Source: Gigaspora rosea (taxonomy: Eukaryota > Glomeromycota > Glomeromycetes > Diversisporales > Gigasporaceae). Taken from it: a DNA stretch of 64,000 nucleotides. Where the stretch lies: positions 137,915 through 201,914 of the forward strand of contig QKWP01000357.1 in the NCBI GenBank assembly GCA_003550325.1, read 5' to 3'. A program made the position numbers and the translations under genes. Position 1 is the stretch's first letter; the number at the start of each line of letters is the position of its first letter. The notes below the pieces were generated by a model, which saw nothing but the letters and a program-made list of their open reading frames with translations, was not told the origin of the DNA and searched no databases. Shown here in pieces: positions 50,097 to 60,964 of the stretch.

Positions 50097-50104
50097 ACCT
50101 AGAT

Positions 50105-51193
50105 AATCTTGTAAGACAGCTAAAAATTTCTGATGATCGAATTGATAAGTTACTAAGTAAATAAGTTATCAAAGTCAGCTGATATCAAATACTTGTCGAT
50201 TCGATCATCAAAAATCGTTGCACACATATGACATATTTATTATTGGAATTACCTGACTGCCATGGCCAGATATTAACTAATCAAATTTTATTGATGATAT
50301 GCAGCAGTAGCATACATCGGTGCGATTGATGCACAAGCTAAGACCGGCTATGCTCCCGGAAATAGCAACTACAATTTGCGCCGGGTATAACCGTCATCAG
50401 TGTCATTTGTAATATGTATCATCAGCCGGTGGTCTCCCACACTGCACAAAGCAGGCCGACTCGAAAATGCAAGTGAGGAAATGATAGAATCACGTGTCTT
50501 CCTTTAATTAATGACATGCAGCAGTAGCATACATCAGTGCGATTGATGCACGAGCTGAGATGCTATGCTCCTGGAAATAGCAACTACAATTTGCGCCGGG
50601 TATAACCGTCATCAGCGTCATTTGTAATATGTATGATCAGTCGGTGGTTTCCCACACTGCACAAAGTAGGCTGACTGGGCATGAAGTTTAAAGAATCAAT
50701 GAAATGGCAGGATTTCCTTGGGTGGGTGGGCTGGGTGCAAATTTGCTATCGCAATTGCGAGTTATCTGATCGTGTATAGGCCTCATCTCGATATATAATA
50801 AAGTTATCATTAGTAAACATTTAATAATTCCAATTAAGGCAGTTAATTGATTGACACTTATCTTGCATATGTTATCTCATGCTATCCAGGTTTTTCTTTC
50901 ATACTAACAACTGCCGAACCGGCTGCTGACTGGTTGCCCATTTTGGAAACTAGCAGGCTTGTCTTTGCTTAGCCCGTTTTTCAATCTGTTGACTTACGTA
51001 AACTTGAACGAAAATCATTGTACACATATGACATATTTATTATTGGAATCATAATCAAATTTTATTGATGAAATGCAGCAGTAGCGTACATCGGTGCGAT
51101 TGATGCACAAGCTAAGACCGGCTATGCTCCCAGAAATAGCAACTACAATTTGCGCTGGGTATAACCATCATCAGCGTCATTTGTAATATGCAT
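50105..51193. repeat. Dispersed/tandem ~180-bp GC-richer repeat units
   Basis: Three copies begin ATGCAGCAGTAGC.TACATC (about 50298, 50517, 51074) and run through GCGATTGATGCAC, GCAACTACAATTTGCGC, GGGTATAACC.TCATCAG and TTTGTAATATG. The first two continue into CCCACACTGCACAAAG. The third was cut by the gypsy element, and its continuation is at 63860-63920. Larger flanks (ACACATATGACATATTTATTATTGGAAT) also repeat at 50222 and 51027. Function unknown; possibly a noncoding RNA-derived or SINE-like repeat, but no pol III boxes were recognised. Confidence 0.7.
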
Positions 51194-51972
51194 TGACGCC
51201 CTTGGTCGGCAAGTCAGTCACTTTACAAATTAAATCTTTGTGTAATCTACAATTGGCTTAGTCGATAGAGGCAGTTAGATTCGAAGAGTAGAGATAAATG
51301 ACTGTAGGTAAAACTTCTTTCTTTCTAAGTATGTATTTGACGTTCACCAGAAATACTATAATACTAATATACTAAACTTCGGCTTGTATTCCTTTCTTGG
51401 AACTACAACTGGCAATAAACAACCTCAACTATCCATAGTACGTCAGAAGAGTTAGACAAAATAAACCAGTATTCCTTAGTCCATTGAGAAATCAACTGGC
51501 AGTGTAACGGTATAATCACGTGAACAAGCAAAGTAACAAAACAATCATACCACTTATGCCACTTAAGCATTAGATCTGGGTCAGTTTATTTATTAATAAA
51601 GAGAATATATAGAGTAATAAGCAAATGGATTATTTAGTATCATGAAGGATATCCTCCCTCAAGGGCGAGAAGCCTTTATTATATATCTTTCATTACATAG
51701 AAGCCATTATAACTGTTAAAGCCATTATAATCATTATAATCAATAAATTTAATAAATCCAAGTTAACCACTAAGCTATTAAAATCAATATAATCACTATA
51801 ACTGTTAAAATCACTATAATCACTAAAGCCATTATAACCATTATAGCATTAAAACTATAAAACCGATTTAACCACGGAAAACCCAAAGGTAGTAATTGAT
51901 CTTCATGTCCACCGATTTTGTACTGCACTGCTCCATTTTCCATGGACTACTGGGAAAATTTCCAGGCTCACA
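51194..51972 (-). repeat. Gypsy LTR (left; 3' LTR)
   Basis: 779 bp, TGACGCCC...GGCTCACA. Contains a degenerate 9-bp CATTATAAC minisatellite at about 51710-51860. Confidence 0.93.
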
Positions 51973-52351
51973 TTCCTCCCCAACTCAATGTGAGTCCCAC
52001 AAACATCACTCCATTAACTGTTGAACTTCAACAGTTGTCAACCACTGTATGTCCTGGAAGATCAGGCTTAGAGTTCCATAAATTTGTCTTATACCTCGCT
52101 AGCTAAAAATATCGTACACTTTGAGTGCGGTAATAATGATGAGTTACCGCCCTTTTTAACAATCCTCGTTGGTCTAGAGTAGCTATGGTGAAGAGCATTC
52201 CAATATAGTATGCATATAGTAGGACAGCAATCCTATCCCTAAGTCATATAGCCCGCATTAATAATGGGTAAGTCAGAGTTGCTGCAGTTATGAAGTCATG
52301 TGATTTATCGAAAGACGGCTGATAGGAGTAGGGTTTGGTAAGTTTTATTCA

Positions 52352-53010
52352 TCTTGCACAGTTTTATCATCATCCTCGTCATTTACTAATACCATAAATA
52401 CCTCCATTCCTTCTTCCTTTTCTTTAGTTAAGTTTTCATTAGCATCATCAATCCAACATTCCATCTTCTCTTCCGGTGTGCCTGCTTTAGGTGGTTCCCC
52501 ATTGGCGTATTTATCTCAGTTTGTCTTTGTTGAGGCTCCCCTACATTCTAGTTCAGCAGTTTCTGTTTCTAGTAAGAATTCCAATACAGGCTCGCGTTTT
52601 CTTAATTTTTCCTCAAATTCTTCTATATCCAACTTTCTGTTCATCTCCCTTATGGCTTTATGAAGTGGACTCATGAGTGGCTCACGGCTGGGCGGCCTAC
52701 TTCAGTACTTATTGAGTCTCTGGAGTATAGCCTCGGGTATGGGTTCTTCCGGCCCTTCTTCCTCCTCTTGTATCATGAAAGCCTTGCATTGATTTTCTTC
52801 CTACTCTTGGTCATAATCATTTTTATCGTCATCTAGATCCCACCATGCTTCTCCCGCACTTAACCTGGGTTTCAACTTGTTCAAGCTGTCGTTACTCTAG
52901 TCACTATCACTATCGCTAAATTCAACTCCTATGGTCAATTCACTCCATTTAGGCGGCTCCACACTGTATAGTTCATCTAAGTTGGGTGAGTCTAATTCTT
53001 CATCACCTGA
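52352..53010 (-). pseudogene. Acidic C-terminal region of the gypsy polyprotein
   Basis: In the same minus frame as the RNase H end, separated by a TAA at 53011. It is rich in D/E (FSDSDSDWSNDS, DLDDDKND, EEFEEKLRKREPVLEFLLE, VLVNDEDDDKTVQDE) with further stops near 52800, 52700 and 52515. No integrase HHCC or DDE motif is visible. A position between RNase H and the polypurine tract is where integrase would lie in Ty3/gypsy. Confidence 0.6.
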
Positions 53011-54676
53011 TTACCATGACTCCTCTACGGCATCATGCCCAGACAATGTCAGTGTACGCTCAAATTTTTGATTTAACTCCCTCATCCATTCATAATGTTC
53101 CCCCGTAGGTTCACTAGTTTCTTCCTTATGCTCTAATTTCTCTTCTTTTTCTTCTTCATATACCAAGTCAGCAATGGACAATAACCACTCTGTTTCTTCG
53201 GCATTTAACAGTAGACTATATTTTTCACCCCGTTTCTCTTTTTCTTTCCCACTTGACTTCTCACTGAGGGCCGTAGGTACCGACTCATTTAGTCGAGAAA
53301 GTGCGTCAGCATCTTTATGGGTTTTACCAGCCCGATGCTGAATAATGTATTTGTATAGTTGCAGCTGGATAATCCACCTGGCACGTTTACCATTGAGTTT
53401 AGATGTGTAGAACAACTTCAGGGCCACATGATCAGTTACCACTACAAAAGGTCGAAAGCCGAAGTAGTGACGATAATACTCTACCGCCCATAATACAGCA
53501 AGGCATTCCAGCTCAGTGGCCGAATAGTTCCTTTTTGCACGTGATAGCTCTCTACTGGTGTAGGCAATTACATGGTCCTTATTTTCTTTATTCTACTAGA
53601 CCAACACCGCACCCAACCCCGTACCCGAGGCATCGGTATATAGGAAAAAGGTTCTGGAGAAGTTAGAGTACTGTAGAATAGGGGCTGAGATTAGGTGAGT
53701 CTTTAGTTTTTTCGAAAGCTTTTTGCTGCTCCTCTTTCCATCATATTTGGTGTTCTTTTTTAATAATGCGTGTAATGGTAGCAAATCCCTTGATGGATCG
53801 TTGATAATAAGATGCAAGCTCTATAAAGGCCCATAACTGACAGAGGGTCCTTGGTACTGCATAATTTTTAACCTTTTCGCCCTTTTTTTCGTCAGGTCGA
53901 ATATCCTTACGCCTGACGATATGACCTAGGAAGTGAATGTTGGTTCTAAAGAAACTGCATTTGTCTAAATTAATTTTTAAACCCGCTTGGTTTAGTTTTT
54001 CCATCACCTTCCTCACATGATTCAAATGTTCCTTAAACGTTTGGAAATATATATTGATATCATCATATATACTACTACAAACTTCCCTACATATTCAGCC
54101 AATACTCGATTCATTAAACATTAAAAAGTGGAGGGGCATTACACAACCTGAACGGCATAACTTTAAATTCGAAAAGACCACACCTAGTTATGAAAGCCAT
54201 TTTTTCCCGGTTCCTCGGGTTCTTGTGTACTTGCCAATAACCACTTTTTAAGTCTAGGCTTGAAAACCAATTGGCTCCTTTAAATATTTTCAGCATATTG
54301 TCTATACGTGGTAATGGATATGCGTCCTTTTTGGTAACCGAGTTCAATTTACGGTAATCAATACACATACGCAATTTGCCACCCTTTTTAGGAACTATTA
54401 CTACGGGAGAGGCCCAGGGGCTCTCTGACTTTTGTATCGGCCCTTGTTCTTTTAGACTGGCTAACTCTTTGTCCAAGAATTCTTGCTCATCATGGGAAGT
54501 CTGGTAAAAATTCTGTTTTACCGGCCTGGTGTCCGCAGTATCGATCTGATGGGTCACAAGTGTAGTCGTTCGTAATTTTTCGGGACCTGGGCTAAATAAC
54601 TGACTCTCCTTTTGGAGAAATTCCTGAACCTCACCCTTTTCTTCTTCACTAAGGGCCTCTACTTTGACGAATTTCT
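53011..54676 (-). pseudogene. Gypsy reverse transcriptase and RNase H, frameshifted
   Basis: Reverse transcriptase motifs: SPWASPVVIVPKKGGKLRMC, DYRKLN, WFSSLDLKSGYWQV (first catalytic D), GLFEFKVMPFRLCNAP. The frame breaks before the YxDD box. At about 54050-54070 the codons for the expected Y-I-D-D are shifted by a missing base and read out of frame. Then LGHIVRRKDIRPD (53741-54025). RNase H shows FLYTDASGTGLGAVLV (53596-53817) and, after a break, VTDHVALKLF and HRAGKTHKDADALSR. The region normally copies element RNA and removes the template. Confidence 0.9.
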
Positions 54677-55312
54677 TTATTTGTTTGGTTGTGGGGACTC
54701 AGCCTCCTCTTCATCCAGTGTTGGCAGTTCTTCTACCAGGGTTAGATATATGTCCGGGCTAGTTTCGTCCTTCCACAGGTTATCGTATAAATCTAATTCT
54801 TCCTCTGATACCTCTATTGACAGGTATCCCTCTTTTTCATCCAGCACTTCACTTTCACACATGAATTCGTCAAAAGTGACCCGGCTTTTCTGGTACCACT
54901 CCTCTTGTTCTTGCGTTAGTTTTTCTATCCCCGTGTAGGAAATAGGTACCTCAATTGTGCGGCCTTGGTGTTTTAGTATTAATTTTTGTTCGTCAAAATG
55001 GAGTCTAGCTTGGGCCTTTTGGAACCAATCCGTACCCAAAAGGAGAGTTTCGTCTGGTGACTCCAGTACCTGAAGTGTACTAGGGATAATTAAGTCTTGT
55101 ATGATTATTCGTACATTATTTATTTTTCCCAATGCTCTAGTTTTTGCACCAGTGGCTGTAACTATGACCATTGAAGATTTTTCCTCGATATGCAGCTCCA
55201 ATTTGTCTACTAATTTTTTGGTCATTATACTTACTGCAGCCCCAGAATCTAATATTGCTACCACTGAGTTACTCTTAATTCTTACGTAGCACTGTGCTGC
55301 GGTGGTTTTCAT
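54677..55312 (-). pseudogene. Gypsy aspartic protease region
   Basis: 211 codons open. AILDSGAAVSIM carries the retropepsin catalytic DSGA; the flap and ILGTD-like LLLGTDWF follow. The C-terminal half is acidic. It joins reverse transcriptase by a one-base shift at about 54680. The domain would cleave the polyprotein as a dimer. Confidence 0.85.
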
Positions 55313-55730
55313 TTCATTCTCGAATCGTACGTGACTAGCACTTGAACCGGGGGTAAAGGCCTTCTCAGAGCTTTAGCCAAGTTACCTCTTTGATTGGCAT
55401 ATTGTAACATTTGCCCGATAGTAACGTTTGCAGGTGCATTCATAATATCTTCCACCACATTATAGGGAAGGAGTTTATCCACCATGGATAGGTTACTTTT
55501 TTGCCAGGGCCTTTTAAACGGGGTAGGCTCGTCCTCTATTATGCTATCCAGAGCCCTTCCTTCATCTGGTAATTCCACGTGTTCTTGATTTCGCAACTGC
55601 TTTTCCCATCCAGATTTGATCTTACCCTGGGCTATCTTTTTATTACCTCTTATGTAGGGCTGATACCTATTTTCCCCTACTGCATAAACCTCATCCTCTT
55701 CCCATCTGTCTACTACATTATGAGGAACGT
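55309..55730 (-). pseudogene. Gypsy gag-to-protease linker, downstream of the nested insertion
   Basis: Minus frame from the insertion site reads NVPHNVVDRWEEDEVYAVG and continues through NQEHVELPDEGRALDSIIED to the stop at 55309. In frame it directly extends the gag reading (...SHYVEANV) that stops at 61969 on the other side of the nested element, showing that the nested element split one gene. Confidence 0.75.
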
Positions 55731-56734
55731 TGTGAAGGTCAAATCTGACTTATGTACCCAAAAGTTGAGGCTGTGCTTGATGTCTATTTTTATTGTTTTA
55801 TTTCTATATATATATTATTTTCTATTTTTAGATATTTCGAGGTAGTGTTACCTTTTATAGTAAGGCCATGACTTGATGGAGTTGAACGACTCGATGGAAT
55901 CGAAAGAGTAGATGGAGTCGAAAGAGTCCATAGACTCAATCGAATCCATTAAATTGATTTTTAGTCTGTAATAAAAAAGTATATAAAGGCCGTAAGTCCA
56001 TGGAGGGAAACGTTAGTTCAGTTCAGTTGAGAACGGTTTTTGAATAGTTCTAGTTAGTCCCAGATAGTAACCTTCGAAATTAGAGTAGAAGTGTTAGCTA
56101 TAGAACCGCTTATTTCCCTTGTACTATTTTCTTTTATTAAATAAAAACATATACTTATCTTTGCCACTAAGAATACTATCTTTCTTGAAGAATCTTTCAT
56201 CGTAGTAATCTTCTTGTCCCTGTGACTTTCAATAAAATCCCCAAATCGTTATTAATCGAACCTAGAAAGTAGAAAGAGAATTAGTACCCAATTTATCATA
56301 TTTATAATAAATCAAGTCTTGATCACCGCCGTAATTACCTCTTATATCAAACAATAACGACCCGTGACCCGCATCATCGATCTCTGAATTGAGTTAATCC
56401 GGCCCTGATTCCCATGACCACTGTGACCCTCGCTACAAGAATCAACGATTGAAAGTCGGCATTGAAACTCTATAAGCTACAAAAGAAACGGAAAGTGCAC
56501 GAAGATTAGTAAAAGACTCCTCTACCCAAAGACAAGAACAATAAGAAGATATACTTATCTTAATTCCAACCCAAGATTCTCTGAACCTTGAGACCCGGAC
56601 CAAGTCTTTCCACACCTCTTTCTGCCTTCCAGTTCAAGGTTAAGAAGTCTTAACCGGTATTTAAAAAGAGTTGTAGTTAAGTACAGGAGTAATTAATGAT
56701 TATATAGGAAATCCCTGCGAATCGAAACTTCACA
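55731..56734 (+). repeat. LTR of the nested element (5')
   Basis: 1004 bp. Contains a repeated GATGGAGTCGAA(A)GAGT-type segment at about 55874-55930. Partner at 60965-61968. Confidence 0.93.
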
Positions 56735-56747
56735 ATTGGTGGTGACT

Positions 56748-57332
56748 ATGAGATTGAACTTCACAACACACCCAAAGCAAAGACTTTACACCAAATCAAC
56801 GATAGACTATGAGGTCGAATCAATCGAAATAGATACTGAATTAGAGCGATTAACTAAAGAACTTGAACAATTAAATAATAGCCTTGAGGATACATTAAAT
56901 ATTTATATTAATAAAATGTCAAGGCCACGACCTACATATACAACTCCAAGGCCTACCTATTACAATTACGAAGAAGGATATATAGTCGAAACTTCTACCA
57001 GACCTTATAGACATTCCTACCTGCTGAATCGAAGAAGAAATCTGCCTGTAAGACCTAGCTAGAAGAAATACAATGGCCATGAAGTCTATAGTATAAGAGA
57101 AGAAATAAGACATGTAGTTAGTAAATACTCAAAGGTAGAAGAGTTATATAACAAATGTGCTACCCTAGTAAAGACCCTTACGGACGAACATGCTGCCGAA
57201 TTTCGACAACTTGTAAATGAAGCTATCGGAAATGACTACGTCGACGATGTACAATTCTATCAGAATCTAAAAATAGTGATAGAAATATTAGAAGATTTAA
57301 TAGATGGAGGAGAAATTGTGAAAAACAAGTAG
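56748..57332 (+). pseudogene. First interior ORF of the nested element, one stop
   Basis: MRLNFTTHPKQRLYTK..., followed by a coiled-coil-like LERLTKELEQLNNSLEDT, a proline/tyrosine-rich PRPTYTTPRPTYYNY, then TAG at 57060. The same frame continues (EVYSIREEIRHVVSKYSKVE) to TAG at 57330. Position just after the primer-binding site suggests a gag-like or replaced-gag product, but no gag motif or zinc knuckle is visible. Confidence 0.5.
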
Positions 57333-57361
57333 TATTATACCGATTCTATACTTATCTTTAG

Positions 57362-58414
57362 ATACCCAAACCTGTCTACCATGAAGGAAAGTCCAGTAGC
57401 CCCTGTGAAGAGTTTCCCTCCGTTGCGCCCTTTCCTAAGAATTGTCCAAAGAAGTCACAAGATTCTGGGGATAAAGAAGAACCCGAATGTTTATCCCTAT
57501 GTACTCAACCAAATGCATCTATAAAGAAAAACCACCCACCTTACACCTATGCTCTGAAACCTTGTTCAGTCAAGTACCAATTTAAAAGACCTAGAGAACT
57601 TAAACTCATTAACCGTGGATATTGTTACCAAAACGGAAAAGGAATCAAAGAAAATACCAAACTAGTTAATCATTATCGAAAGTCAGCAGAGATTGGGCAT
57701 GTTAATAGAATAAACAACCGTAGACCTTGTTACAACACTGTTAACAAGAATGGAGCAGGAAAACCTAGTAGTGGGATTAACATAAATAGGGAAGATAACG
57801 AAGCTTATGAGGTCGATAAAAAAGTTGCAGAGGTAGAACGAGTTGATGAAGTGACTAATCTATGGGAATGTCAAGACTTAGCTGAGGTGGATAGTACCAA
57901 TAAATCGAAACTAAGCAGATTGAATAAGAAGGAAGAAATCTTAAAAGACAAAGGTCCAGGAGGAACCAATCAAGAAAAGTTAGCCAAAAATGATGAAGAA
58001 AATAATGAAGAAAAGAAAATTAGTAGAACCAAACGCATACTAGAAGGAGAAGCCCTAAATCATGCCTGTGAAATATGGAAGAAAAAGGTCAAAAACTTTC
58101 AAAGAAAAGCAAAGCAAAATAAAGAAGTAAAGGAACCTACCCGATTAGAAAATAGGTCGAGTAGTACAAATAATAATGACTCTCTAGAGCCAAATATTTA
58201 TAATGAATCAAAGGAAATCTGTCTAGATAACAAAATGAAGGGTAAAATAAAAGGACATAAGGGTAGCAAGAAAACGCTAAGTAACAATAATAAAGACAAA
58301 GCATCTGCTAGTAAAAATAAATTGCAAGACTTACCGAAAGATTGCGATATAATGCCAGAAATTGCGAGAAGTTTAAAATTAGACGAAAGCTATAGAGTAG
58401 CTCTAAGTAGATAG
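57362..58414 (+). CDS. Long passenger ORF with a Sel1-like repeat
   Basis: An open frame of about 350 codons, without a Met until 57851; the preceding TATACTTATCTTTAG (57347-57361) would make a good intron acceptor. At about 57610-57700 a Sel1-like unit is seen (INRGYCYQNGKGIKENTKLV, HYRKSAEIGHVN). The rest is lysine/glutamate-rich (KKEEILKDKGPGG, EEKKISRTKRILEG). It includes ACEIWKKKVKNFQRK, which resembles the end of the broken gene at 9770-11060. It looks like host-derived coding captured by the element. No enzyme motif; function unknown. Whether it is expressed or spliced is not shown. Confidence 0.5.
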   Translation: MPKPVYHEGKSSSPCEEFPSVAPFPKNCPKKSQDSGDKEEPECLSLCTQPNASIKKNHPPYTYALKPCSVKYQFKRPRELKLINRGYCYQNGKGIKENTKLVNHYRKSAEIGHVNRINNRRPCYNTVNKNGAGKPSSGININREDNEAYEVDKKVAEVERVDEVTNLWECQDLAEVDSTNKSKLSRLNKKEEILKDKGPGGTNQEKLAKNDEENNEEKKISRTKRILEGEALNHACEIWKKKVKNFQRKAKQNKEVKEPTRLENRSSSTNNNDSLEPNIYNESKEICLDNKMKGKIKGHKGSKKTLSNNNKDKASASKNKLQDLPKDCDIMPEIARSLKLDESYRVALSR

Positions 58415-58447
58415 TTAAAGATCATATTAACCTTTTTTGTACTAGTA

Positions 58448-58645
58448 ATGATTAGTACTATAAGGCTACTTGGCGAATTAGGTGCTTATGGATATATCGG
58501 AGTAGATATATACATTAAGTATTATCAATCTGCTGAGATATATTACTGGAATAAAGCATATAACCTTGGACATCGCTATCGAATGGGAATTCATATCGAA
58601 AAAGGATACAAGGTTATTGGAAGACCTATGTATATACGAATCTGA
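58448..58645 (+). pseudogene. Sel1-like fragment in the nested element
   Basis: 65 residues: KYYQSAEIYYWNKAYNLGHR then YRMGIHIEKGYKVIG fits two half Sel1 units (YYQKSAE..., NLGxxYRxGIxIEKDYxKA) with a deletion between. It begins 33 bp after the previous ORF. Confidence 0.5.
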
Positions 58646-58657
58646 GTATCTAAAACT

Positions 58658-58858
58658 ATGAGTTCCCGAAATTGGAATAAGCCTCGAATCCGAAAACGTC
58701 CCTGTAAAAGTCAACAGGAGTTAGAAAAGTTATATATAATCCAATATATAAAAGACTTAGAAAAAGACAATTCCTTATATGTACCATGGTATGCAAGTAT
58801 GGGCTTTGATCCAGGAGGAATAAACGAAGTTAGCCTTAAAAAAAAAAATAAAAAATAA
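58658..58858 (+). CDS. Small basic ORF
   Basis: 66 residues, basic start (MSSRNWNKPRIRKRPCKSQQ), ending in a K-rich run before an (ATA)n microsatellite at 58856-58873. Not recognised. Confidence 0.3.
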   Translation: MSSRNWNKPRIRKRPCKSQQELEKLYIIQYIKDLEKDNSLYVPWYASMGFDPGGINEVSLKKKNKK

Positions 58859-58989
58859 TAATAATAATAATAAGTTACTTACCCGGTCCTGGTTATGATT
58901 TCGACTAAAAACAACAATTCAGAAATGTATAGTTAAAAAAAAAAAAAAGCAAAACTACAGACCCGATATTAGAGCATGGTGATCGGGAT

Positions 58990-59315
58990 GGGTTAGGCCG
59001 AGTTGAGGGGCCCTAACCACACTAATCGTTGAGTTTCCAAAAATAATACTGGAGGGTTCCACCATTTTCTCCAAAATCCAAAGTTTCTGTATAAGCTAGA
59101 CAATTAGTCACCAAGAGCCACTCCAAAAGTTACTTAAAGAGTTTTTATTACCTACCTATTAATTTTGTAGTATACTGGAGTTCTATCAAACTTTCACCTA
59201 AGACCCTTACAATCGTATCTCTGGAGCTATTCCTGAAGTGCTTATGAAAAATATTCTAGCATTTCTCCAAGTTAAATCGAATTCAAACTTATGAACAACC
59301 AAGAAAAAAATTTAT

Positions 59316-59364
<49 letters not shown>

Positions 59365-60700
59365 GGCAAGCAACAACAACGGTAACCTACCGTTAGTGAA
59401 ACCAAAATCATCAATCATCAAACCAGAGATTCTGTGGTCATGATTCATGATCTACTACTGATATTTACCTGGTACGACATAGAGTACCGGATTGATCTTT
59501 CGCCAAAGACCCTATGGAGTTTCTGTTCTAAACATTAGTTCAGAAAAGTATTCGAAGTTAGCTTATGTACCCCAAACGGACAAGGCACTGGAAGAAAAAA
59601 AAAATTTTATTTTTTTTTCTGGAACTAGAACCCTCCGAAGTTGATAAAGACAAAAGTCGAAGCCTACATAGAGAAAGACAAGAGGAAGGAAAAGTTGAAA
59701 GAAAAGTTGAAAGAAAAGTGGAAAAAAAAAAACTAGGACCGGAACCTACCACTGTGCACCCTCCGAAGTCGATAGAGACAAAAGCCAAAACGCAAGGCCT
59801 TTGACGTTGTGACTCTTAACGTTTTAAAATCTTGCCCCACAAAGGATTAAAAGTCATCTGAAAGTGACCCTAAAATCGACATAGAATGGGAAAAAAAAAA
59901 CAAACAACAAAGAGTAAAACAAACAAAGTGAAAATTAGGGTATACCTAGGACAACTATAAATCAAAATAACCACCAAGAGAGAAAAGAAACTGTATGTGA
60001 GTTAAAAGCGATTATCGTCAAGCAAAGACAACCAGCACCTACTATTAGTGGACCCATCGAAAGCAATAATACCTACCTACTGCGAGGAAAATTCAAAGTT
60101 GCCTTAAAGTGACCCCAAGCCGATACTCCTAAAAAAAAAAAAAAAATTTTTTTTGGAACTAAAACCTACCATTAAAGGACCCTCCGAAATCGGTAAAAGA
60201 CAAAAATTGAAGTCCACCAATATAAGTCGACCAACAAAGCGTTAATAAGAAAACACAAGGACTCGGCAACCCATGACCCTTTGGAATTTTTTTCCTTCAA
60301 AATGAGGATCTACACGTGACCCAAAACGCAAGTAGAAAAAGTAGAGATTGTAGAAGCCCATCAAACTTGGAGCTACGAAGGATAAAAAAAGAAGAAATTT
60401 TTTTTAGACGAAGAACCACACAAAGCGAAAGTAGAAAAATTAGGGACTGTAAACACCACGAAATGTAGAGTTACGAAAAAATGAAAAAGATCAAGAGTCA
60501 AAAAAATGGACATGACAACGAAAGTATGGAGGTTATGACAGTTATGCGTGGGAGTGAGGTGCATTAACAGAAAACATGAACCCGAAATGCGAAAGACAAA
60601 GAAGAAACGAAGTCGAACAAGAAGAAAAGAAGAAAACGAAATCGATTAGTAAAGAAAGAAACGAAAGATAGGGACAGAAAGAAGGAAGGAAACGTCCGCA
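58990..60700. repeat. Noncoding interior with degenerate repeats and A/T tracts
   Basis: A pure A run of about 42 at 59320-59361. Several A-then-T tracts (near 59598, 60130, 60387). A degenerate unit with ACCTACCA..., CCCTCCGAAGT and GA.AAAAGACAAAAG recurs at about 59625, 59755 and 60180. Small frames here (59565-59804) look like chance or remnants. Confidence 0.6.
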
Positions 60701-60744
60701 TTACCTGCTGGATAAGACTTAAGAGAAGCCCCAGAGGAATGTCA

Positions 60745-60880
60745 AAGTGTATCCACTACAACATCCATAAGGTTGGATACTGCTATCAAATGGAATTGGC
60801 GTTGAAAAAAATGAACTGGGGAAGAGTAAAGAAACATACTTACAAGACCAAAATCTGACATTAAGCTCAATCCAGTCTAG
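60745..60880 (+). pseudogene. Second Sel1-like fragment in the nested element
   Basis: VGYCYQ followed, after a one-base slip, by NGIGVEKNELGKSKETYLQD: the same GIGVEKNE core as in the hAT element's Sel1 piece at 48960. Ends before the polypurine tract. Confidence 0.55.
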
Positions 60881-60964
60881 GTCGTCGGTGCTCTAGCTTA
60901 AAGAAGTACGCAAACCTCGATTCTCCCTTTTTCTTGTAGAACTCGAAAATAAGGGTAGGAGAGT

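Larger units (their letters stand above)
44713..50209. repeat. Segmental duplication, second copy
   Basis: Matches about 35040-39225 in order. The extra 1.75 kb is the hAT element at 48345-50096. Confidence 0.85.

Noticed and set aside
50282..51193. The repeat units as tRNA, 5S rRNA or snRNA genes
   Set aside because: No cloverleaf, A/B boxes or known snRNA motifs could be recognised by eye.
52478..54938. Plus-strand frames over the gypsy pol region (for example 52478-52676, 53403-53666, 54612-54938)
   Set aside because: They are antisense shadows of clear protease, reverse transcriptase and RNase H coding on the minus strand.
59320..59361. A-run as a retroposon poly(A) tail
   Set aside because: It lies inside the LTR-element interior without target duplications or a recognisable retroposed body upstream.
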